A stretch of 11,766 nt of DNA from an uncultured Porphyromonadaceae bacterium (GTDB lineage: Bacteria; Bacteroidota; Bacteroidia; Bacteroidales; Muribaculaceae), in the NCBI GenBank assembly GCA_938027385.1, contig CALJBF010000237.1, positions 1-11,766 of the forward strand, in the 5' to 3' direction. The position numbers and the translations under genes are program-made. Below, piece after piece: positions 6,887 to 11,766 of this stretch (its first letter is position 1; each line of letters starts with the position of its first letter). The notes under the pieces were generated by a model. The model had not been told where the DNA came from. It did no database searches and worked only from the letters and a program-made list of their open reading frames with translations.

Positions 6887-8725
6887 ATGAACTACAGCTT
6901 TCTTGATTTTCTCGGGCTCCTGGGAGCCGTCGGCCTCTTCCTCTATGGCATGAAGGTCATGAGTGAGGGCCTGCAAAAAGCCGCCGGCGACAGACTGCGC
7001 AACATCCTGTCGGCGATGACCCGCAACAGATTCACCGGCACCATAACCGGTTTCTTCATCACCGCCCTCATCCAGAGCTCATCGGCATCGACCGTGATGG
7101 TCGTGAGTTTCGTGAACGCCGGCCTGATGACGCTGGCACAGTCGATGGCCGTGATATTCGGCGCCAACGTGGGCACCACGTTCACCGCCTGGGTGATAGC
7201 GCTGTTCGGGTTCAAGGTCGACATCTCGGCTTTCGCCCTGCCGCTGATCGGTCTGGCGGTACCCCTGCTCTTCTCGAAGAAAAGCCGCACGAAGTCGATG
7301 GGCGAGTTCACTATCGGTTTCGCATTCCTGTTCATGGGTCTGGACATGATTTCGAAATATGTGCCCGACCTGCAGAGCAACCCCGAGATGTTCGCGTTCC
7401 TGCAGCGCTACGCCTCGATGGGATTCGGTTCGGTGCTGATATTCGCTCTGGTGGGGCTGCTGGTGACAATGATCATACAGTCGTCGGCCGCCATGTTCGC
7501 CATAACGCTGATAATGTGCTCGAAGGGGTGGATTACCTTCGACCTGGCGTGCGCCCTGGTGCTGGGCTCGAACATAGGTACGACCATCACCCCCCTGCTC
7601 GCCTCGATGAGCGGTAACGTGGCCGCCAAGCGCACGGCCATGGGGCACCTGATGTTCAACATGCTGGGCACGCTGTGGGTGCTGGCGGTGTTCTATCCGT
7701 TCGTGAACCTGAACTCGTGGATCACCGAGGAGATCGGCCAGGGTGACCCCACAGCCCTCTACAATTATGTCAACGACCTGAAGGCCACCAACCCGGGGGT
7801 GTACAACCAACTCTATGCCGCGGCACTGCCGACTGACCCGGGGGATGTACTGCACCACCGCGGCATCGTGTCGCAGATGCAGGTGAGCGTGTCGTTCGGC
7901 CTGTCGATATTCCACACGGTGTTCAACCTCATAAACCTCTCGATAATGATATGGCTGACGAATGTCTATGTCAAGATCGTGGAGTGGCTGGTGCCGGCAC
8001 GCCACCACGGCGACGACGAATTCCAGCTGAAGTTCATCTCGGGCGGTATGCTGTCGGCCGCTGAGCTCAACATCGCCCAGGCCGAGAAAGAAATCTCGGT
8101 GTTCGCCGAGCGTGTGGGCCGCATGCTGCCGATGGCGCGCGAGCTCGTGCATACCAAGGATGGCTCTGACGACTTCAACAAGATATATTCGCGCCTTGAG
8201 AAATATGAGGAGATCTCGGACCGCATGGAGCTGGAGATCGCCAACTACCTGAACCGATGCGCCGAGGGGCGCCTGTCGAACGAGTCGAAACGCCGCATCG
8301 CCGCCATGCTCTCGATTGATTCGGAGATAGAGTCGATAGCCGACTGCTGCCTGGGCGTGGGCAAGATCCTGCTGCGCAAACAGCAGGCCAACGTGACCTT
8401 CAACGAAGAGATTTACAAGAATATAGACCTGATGTTCGACTACGTGGGCAAAGCAATGGACAATGTGCTGCTGCTGCTCGGCAAGCTCGAGAACGAGGAT
8501 GAGCATGAGATCATATCGTCGTACAACCGCGAGCGCGAGATCAACAACCTGCGCAACCAGCTGCGCACGGCCAACGTGGAGAACATCAACGAGCGCCACT
8601 ACGAATATCAGTCGGGCATCTACTACATGGACATTGTGTCGACGCTCGAGAAAACCGGCGACTACATCATAAATGTGGTCGACACCATCCGCGACCAGTT
8701 CCGCAAGGCCGAACACGCGGCCTGA
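6887..8725 (+). CDS. Na+/phosphate cotransporter with PhoU-like C-terminal domain
   Basis: This 612-residue inner-membrane protein belongs to the PNaS (NptA/YjbB, SLC34-like) family that imports phosphate with sodium, or in some bacteria exports it. The two inverted halves each carry the signature: GANVGTT (92-98) and GSNIGTT (227-233), with the QSS motifs in LIQSSSAST (61-69) and IIQSSAAMF (196-204). About eight or more hydrophobic helices fill residues 5-365. Residues about 385-605 are a soluble alpha-helical region rich in charged residues, typical of the PhoU-like domain fused to many bacterial members and probably regulatory. The ATG at 6887 is preferred over upstream in-frame non-ATG codons because it follows CAATAAACAG and begins directly with the first membrane helix (MNYSFLDFLGLLG). 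It has its own promoter; the DUF4271 gene follows after 24 bp and is probably cotranscribed. Transport direction is not shown by sequence. Confidence 0.95.
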   Translation: MNYSFLDFLGLLGAVGLFLYGMKVMSEGLQKAAGDRLRNILSAMTRNRFTGTITGFFITALIQSSSASTVMVVSFVNAGLMTLAQSMAVIFGANVGTTFTAWVIALFGFKVDISAFALPLIGLAVPLLFSKKSRTKSMGEFTIGFAFLFMGLDMISKYVPDLQSNPEMFAFLQRYASMGFGSVLIFALVGLLVTMIIQSSAAMFAITLIMCSKGWITFDLACALVLGSNIGTTITPLLASMSGNVAAKRTAMGHLMFNMLGTLWVLAVFYPFVNLNSWITEEIGQGDPTALYNYVNDLKATNPGVYNQLYAAALPTDPGDVLHHRGIVSQMQVSVSFGLSIFHTVFNLINLSIMIWLTNVYVKIVEWLVPARHHGDDEFQLKFISGGMLSAAELNIAQAEKEISVFAERVGRMLPMARELVHTKDGSDDFNKIYSRLEKYEEISDRMELEIANYLNRCAEGRLSNESKRRIAAMLSIDSEIESIADCCLGVGKILLRKQQANVTFNEEIYKNIDLMFDYVGKAMDNVLLLLGKLENEDEHEIISSYNREREINNLRNQLRTANVENINERHYEYQSGIYYMDIVSTLEKTGDYIINVVDTIRDQFRKAEHAA

Positions 8726-8749
8726 TACCTCTGACATCCACCATCCCCA

Positions 8750-9658
8750 ATGCCCCAGCCTGCCGATACATCAGCCGTCATCCATGCACCCGCCCCTGCC
8801 GCCACCGCGGTGCAGGCGCAGGCCGATTCGGCGGCAATGGCACGCGAGGCACAGCGCGTGGCCGATTCGGTGGCGAGGGCGCAGAAACCCACGTTCGCCC
8901 CGGCACCGTGGGGTGTATCGCGCGAAAGCCAGGCCCCCTGGTCACGTGCCGACGCCACGGCATACGCCGGTCACCGCCCGGGATGGATGGAGGGGATACG
9001 CCCCACCCCGAGGCTGACGTCGCCGGCCGACAACGCCGGAGTGCTTGCCATAATCCTGGGGATGCTGGTGGTGCTGGCGTTCAACATGGGGCACATACGC
9101 CGTCTGTTCAAGTCACTGCCGCAGAAACTGCTGTCGGTGCGCCGCCGCGACAACGCTTTCGACGAACGCACCGCCAACGAGACCCGCACGATGTGCCTGC
9201 TGGTGCTTCAGCTGTGCGTGATGGAGGCCCTGCTACTGTATCTGTGGCTGGGCACGGGCGCCACACCGGTGTTCGCCACAGTGATGTGGCTCACGGCGCT
9301 GACGTGCGGTTATTACACGTTCCAGTTCTGTGCCTGCGCGGTGGTGGGATATGCGTTCGTCGACCGTCTTTCGGCCCGTCTGTGGCGCGACGGCCTCAAC
9401 GCCTCGTCGGCCCTGCTCGGCATCTGCCTGACTGTGCCGGCGGTTATCGGACTTTTCTATCCGGCCTGGACGCCGACGATGCTCATCGCCGGAGCTGTCC
9501 TCTATGTAGTGGCGCGAATCGTATTCATTGCCAAAGGTTTTAGAATTTTTTTCAACAATTTCCTGTCGTTGCTCTATTTTATTTTGTACCTTTGCACCTT
9601 GGAAATTATACCGGTCATCGCCGTCTGCGTCATCGCCCGGCAAATCTGCCGCGCGTAG
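8750..9658 (+). CDS. DUF4271 family integral membrane protein
   Basis: This 302-residue protein fits the DUF4271 family, found in Bacteroidota next to hemD and of unknown function. Residues 1-90 are a hydrophilic Ala/Pro-rich cytoplasmic or periplasmic tail with no cleavable signal. About six membrane helices follow, near 95-114, 147-168, 172-204 (one long or two short), 218-238, 241-260 and 270-297. The basic loop 116-134 (IRRLFKSLPQKLLSVRRR) suggests that side faces the cytoplasm. The C-terminal FILYLCTLEI (277-286) is, from memory, the family's most conserved stretch. It lies 24 bp after the phosphate transporter and ends 67 bp before hemD. The codons for residues 265-285 are unusually AT-rich and contain the likely hemD promoter. 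The ATG at 8750 is the only reasonable start. Confidence 0.85.
   Translation: MPQPADTSAVIHAPAPAATAVQAQADSAAMAREAQRVADSVARAQKPTFAPAPWGVSRESQAPWSRADATAYAGHRPGWMEGIRPTPRLTSPADNAGVLAIILGMLVVLAFNMGHIRRLFKSLPQKLLSVRRRDNAFDERTANETRTMCLLVLQLCVMEALLLYLWLGTGATPVFATVMWLTALTCGYYTFQFCACAVVGYAFVDRLSARLWRDGLNASSALLGICLTVPAVIGLFYPAWTPTMLIAGAVLYVVARIVFIAKGFRIFFNNFLSLLYFILYLCTLEIIPVIAVCVIARQICRA
9587..9594 (+). promoter_or_regulatory. -7 box of the hemD-rnpA-yidD-tatD unit, inside the DUF4271 gene
   Basis: TACCTTTG matches TAnnTTTG and extends to TACCTTTGCA, a common form in Bacteroidales. It lies in an AT-rich island (about 9537-9594) within otherwise GC-rich coding sequence. A possible -33 is CCTG at 9562-9565 (21-bp spacing) or TTG at 9569-9571 (15 bp); neither is ideal. 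Transcription would start near 9599-9602, giving a leader of about 125 bases to the hemD ATG. Confidence 0.6.
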
Positions 9659-9683
9659 CAGCCGGTCCACTTTTAACCTCCAT

Positions 9684-9711
9684 CGTTTCAGCATATTACC
9701 GCCTCGAAACG
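9684..9711 (+). other. Small hairpin in the hemD leader
   Basis: CGTTTC (9684-9689) pairs with GAAACG (9706-9711) around a 16-base loop, with a flanking ATCG/CGAT that could extend it after two unpaired bases. It ends 14 bases before the hemD ATG and could influence translation. Stem strength is modest and I see no known riboswitch pattern. Confidence 0.3.
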
Positions 9712-9725
9712 GTCGATCTACCGAA

Positions 9726-10490
9726 ATGAGCAACGCGAAAGTTAAAAAAATCCTTGTATCCCAGCCCCACCCGGCCTCTGATAAGTCACCATACTTCGAT
9801 ATTGCCAAACGCCACGGGGTGGAACTCGTCTTCAGGCCTTTCATAAAGGTCGAGGGACTGTCGGCACGCGAGTTCCGTCAGCAGAAGATAAATATCAACG
9901 ATTTCACGGCTGTGATTTTCACGGCCCGTCAGGCAGTGGACCATTTCTTCCGCCTCTGCGAGGAGATGCGCGTCACCGTGCCCGACACCATGAAGTATTT
10001 CTGCACCACCGAGCCCATCGCGCTCTACCTGCAGAAGTACATCATCTACCGCAAGCGCAAGATCTTCCACGGCGAGACCGGACGCCTCGACGACCTGATT
10101 CCGATGCTGACCAAGCACAACAAGGAGAAGTATCTCTATGCCGTGTCTGACGTCACACCCGAGACCACTCCCCTGCTCGACCAGAACAAGGTGAACTACA
10201 CGCGCGCCGTGATGTACCGCACGGTGTCGAACGATTTCGGCGCCGACGAGGCGTTTGACTACGACATGCTGCTGTTCTTCTCGCCTGCCGGCATCGACTC
10301 GCTGCTGAAGAATTTCCCCGATTTCAAGCAGGGCGACATCCGCATCGGCTGCCTGGGCGCACAGACTGCCAAGGCTGTGGAGAGCGCCGGTCTGCGCCTC
10401 GACATCCAGGCTCCCACACCCCAGGCACCGTCAATCACGGCCGCTCTCGACCTGTATCTCAAGGAGAACAACGGCGACGCCGAAGAATGA
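9726..10490 (+). CDS. hemD: Uroporphyrinogen-III synthase
   Basis: This 254-residue protein matches HemD of Bacteroides closely. The enzyme cyclises hydroxymethylbilane to uroporphyrinogen III with inversion of ring D, in the cytosolic haem/sirohaem/corrinoid route. It has the two-lobe HemD fold with few universally conserved residues. The Bacteroidales pattern is clear: VSQPHPASDKSPYFDIA (11-27), FRPFIKVEGLSAREFRQQK (36-54), AVIFTARQAVDHFF (62-75), FDYDMLLFFSPAGI (177-190) and QAPTPQAPSITAALDLY (228-244). The ATG at 9726 is preferred; the frame is open about 200 bases further upstream, but that part overlaps the DUF4271 gene and has no homologous look. rnpA follows after 25 bp and is likely cotranscribed. 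Other haem genes are not in the window. Confidence 0.93.
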   Translation: MSNAKVKKILVSQPHPASDKSPYFDIAKRHGVELVFRPFIKVEGLSAREFRQQKININDFTAVIFTARQAVDHFFRLCEEMRVTVPDTMKYFCTTEPIALYLQKYIIYRKRKIFHGETGRLDDLIPMLTKHNKEKYLYAVSDVTPETTPLLDQNKVNYTRAVMYRTVSNDFGADEAFDYDMLLFFSPAGIDSLLKNFPDFKQGDIRIGCLGAQTAKAVESAGLRLDIQAPTPQAPSITAALDLYLKENNGDAEE

Positions 10491-10515
10491 CCCCGCACAT
10501 CACACCGCGCCCCTG

Positions 10516-10971
10516 ATGACATCGCTGAAACTATCGAAAGCCCACCGACTCTGCTCGCAGACAAGCATCGACCGCCTGTTTGCCGCCGGACAGTCGCGAC
10601 AGGCCCAGTCAGCGCTGGCCTATCCGCTCAGGGCTGTGTGGTATCAGCGCCAGGGGTACGACGCCACGTCGGGCCCGGTGGTGAAGTTCCTGATTTCCAT
10701 CCCCAAGAAACGTCTGCACAAGGCGGTTGACCGTGTGCTGATGCGCCGCCGTGTGCGCGAGGCTTACCGCCTGACGCGCAACGATCTGGTGCCGGGCGAG
10801 TCGGAACACCGGCTGGCGGTGGCTTTCATCTATGTGGCCGACAAGCCGGTGGAGTACCGCCGCGTATCAGCCTCGATGAGCCGCCTGCTGCGCAAGATTT
10901 TTCCCGTCCCCGCAACCGGGGCAGCTAATGTAACGCCCGATACCCCCGCGGCCATTCCCGCCGAGTCATGA
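10516..10971 (+). CDS. rnpA: Ribonuclease P protein component
   Basis: This 151-residue basic protein is the protein subunit of RNase P, which binds the catalytic RNA and helps it cut the 5' leader off tRNA precursors. The N-terminus LSKAHRLCSQTSIDRLFAAG (5-24) and the block FLISIPKKRLHKAVDR (58-73) then RRRVREAYR (77-85) are family hallmarks. In the normal motif (AVKRNRIKR..REAFR) the RNR triplet contacts the RNA; here the aligned residues are R73-V74-L75, so N and the second R are replaced. The last 20 or so residues, Ala/Pro-rich, extend beyond the domain. Unlike in many bacteria it is not beside rpmH, which is normal for Bacteroidota. Its TGA overlaps the yidD ATG (ATGA), a sign of translational coupling. 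Confidence 0.93.
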   Translation: MTSLKLSKAHRLCSQTSIDRLFAAGQSRQAQSALAYPLRAVWYQRQGYDATSGPVVKFLISIPKKRLHKAVDRVLMRRRVREAYRLTRNDLVPGESEHRLAVAFIYVADKPVEYRRVSASMSRLLRKIFPVPATGAANVTPDTPAAIPAES

Positions 10972-11198
10972 ATCTGCTGTCACGCGCCGTGAACGGCCTG
11001 CTGATCGTACTGGTCAGGTTCTACAAGGGTGCCATTTCGCCGATGCTACCACCCTCGTGCCGCTACACACCCACCTGCTCTGAATACGCTCTTGAGGCCC
11101 TGCGCAAGCACGGTCCCCTGCGCGGGTCGTGGCTGGCGATAAAACGCATCTGCCGCTGCCACCCCTGGGGCGGTTCGGGTTACGACCCGGTGCCCTGA
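10968..11198 (+). CDS. yidD: Membrane protein insertion efficiency factor YidD
   Basis: This 76-residue protein is YidD, a small membrane-bound factor that assists insertion of inner-membrane proteins in concert with YidC. The signature is complete: an amphipathic N-terminal helix (residues 2-18), FYKGAISPMLPPSCRYTPTC (18-37) followed by SEYALEAL, and the C-terminal CHPWGGSGYDPVP (64-76). All family cysteines (31, 37, 62, 64) are present. Its ATG overlaps the rnpA stop by four bases, the usual rnpA-yidD arrangement. It ends right after GYDPVP, a normal family end. The TatD-like gene starts 50 bp later. Confidence 0.96.
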   Translation: MNLLSRAVNGLLIVLVRFYKGAISPMLPPSCRYTPTCSEYALEALRKHGPLRGSWLAIKRICRCHPWGGSGYDPVP

Positions 11199-11248
11199 AG
11201 TGGTTTCGGGTCTGTTTCGGGGAAATGTTTCCTCATTTTCGGCTCACT

Positions 11249-11766
11249 ATGATGAAACCGCTCGCACAGTTCCACGACATACACGCCCACCTGGCCGACG
11301 GCGCCAACGACGCGCCCGACGGGGTGCTTGTGTCGCTAACGCCCCCCGAGGCGCGGCGTGTGCTGGCGCATGACGGCACGCATGGGTTCTTCTCGGTGGG
11401 AGTACACCCCTGGGCCACGGAAAAGCCTGTCGACTGGGAGGAGCTTGAGCGTTTCCTCACCGACGACCGCGTGGTGGCGGTGGGCGAATGTGGCCTCGAC
11501 GCACTGCGCGGGGCGCCGATTGACCGCCAGACAGAGATTTTCCGCCGTCAGATCGAGCTTTCGGAACACCTCGGGCTGCCGATGATACTCCACATCGTAA
11601 AGGCTGTTGACCGGATGCTCGCCCTGCGCAAGGAGATACGTCCGCGACAGCCCTGGATTCTGCACGGTTTCCGCGGCAACGAACAGCAGGCAGCCCAGCT
11701 CGTGCGTGCCGGCCTCTTGCTCTCGCTCGGACCCCGCCACAACCCCGCCGACCTGGCCGCCATCCC
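11249..11766 (+). CDS. TatD-like metal-dependent hydrolase, 3' end beyond the window
   Basis: An open frame of at least 172 residues runs off the window and matches the Bacteroidota TatD-like family, metal-dependent DNases/hydrolases with a TIM-barrel fold. Visible metal ligands are H12 and H14 in DIHAHL (10-15), E80 in VGECGLD (78-84), H115 in LHIVKA (114-119) and H139 in WILHGF (136-141); GVHPW (51-55) is also typical. The last aspartate ligand would lie beyond 11766. LHIVKA in place of the H-x-R form of classical TatD is common in the Bacteroidota branch, as far as I recall. The ATG pair at 11249/11252 puts HxH close to the N-terminus as in relatives; an in-frame ATG at 11225 would add eight residues and cannot be excluded. 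It is probably the last or next-to-last gene of the hemD unit. Confidence 0.88.
   Translation, partial: MMKPLAQFHDIHAHLADGANDAPDGVLVSLTPPEARRVLAHDGTHGFFSVGVHPWATEKPVDWEELERFLTDDRVVAVGECGLDALRGAPIDRQTEIFRRQIELSEHLGLPMILHIVKAVDRMLALRKEIRPRQPWILHGFRGNEQQAAQLVRAGLLLSLGPRHNPADLAAI

Noticed and set aside
7079..8737. 552-codon open frame antisense to the phosphate transporter gene
   Set aside because: It is a mirror of GC-rich codon usage: rich in His, Arg, Gln and Val, with no domain pattern, and lying opposite a clearly real, conserved gene.

Overview
This window looks like ordinary chromosome from a GC-rich member of the Bacteroidales (phylum Bacteroidota). Three things point there. Start codons lack Shine-Dalgarno sequences. 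Several genes are preceded by the Bacteroidota -7 promoter box TAnnTTTG. The gene run DUF4271 - hemD - rnpA - yidD - TatD-like hydrolase, and the sequences of those proteins, match what I know from Bacteroides and relatives. The high GC would suit a Muribaculaceae-like or Alistipes-like lineage, but I cannot fix the family from sequence alone. I see no IS element, integrase, CRISPR array or prophage module.

Layout. 1-89: the 3' end of a tRNA-Asn (GTT) with a clear intrinsic terminator. 184-1915 (minus): a lone AMP-forming acyl-CoA synthetase with its own terminator hairpin and a 187-bp AT-rich upstream region. 2103-2843 (minus): recO. 2844-3073: a divergent intergenic region holding an inverted array of 9-bp repeats. 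3074-5431 (plus): a 785-residue protein I do not recognise. 5428-6660: an M16 zinc peptidase starting at a GTG that overlaps the previous stop codon. 6661-6844: two hairpins, then a good sigma-ABfr-type promoter. 6887-8725: a Na+/phosphate cotransporter with a PhoU-like tail. 8750-9658: a DUF4271 membrane protein. 9726-10490: hemD. 10516-10971: rnpA. 10968-11198: yidD. 11249-end: a TatD-like hydrolase, cut by the window edge.

How it works together. The right half looks like two overlapping transcription units. The first is the phosphate transporter plus DUF4271, read from a promoter near 6807-6837. The second is hemD-rnpA-yidD-tatD, read from a promoter that appears to lie inside the last codons of the DUF4271 gene (9587-9594). 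It would link haem synthesis, RNase P tRNA maturation and membrane protein insertion. At recO and at the M16 gene a perfect TAnnTTTG box sits exactly four bases before the start codon, which predicts leaderless mRNAs.

I found no clear case for an entirely new multi-gene system. The best candidates for undescribed biology are the 785-residue protein, the 9-bp inverted repeat array beside it, the promoter embedded in conserved codons, and a divergent RNR motif in RnpA.
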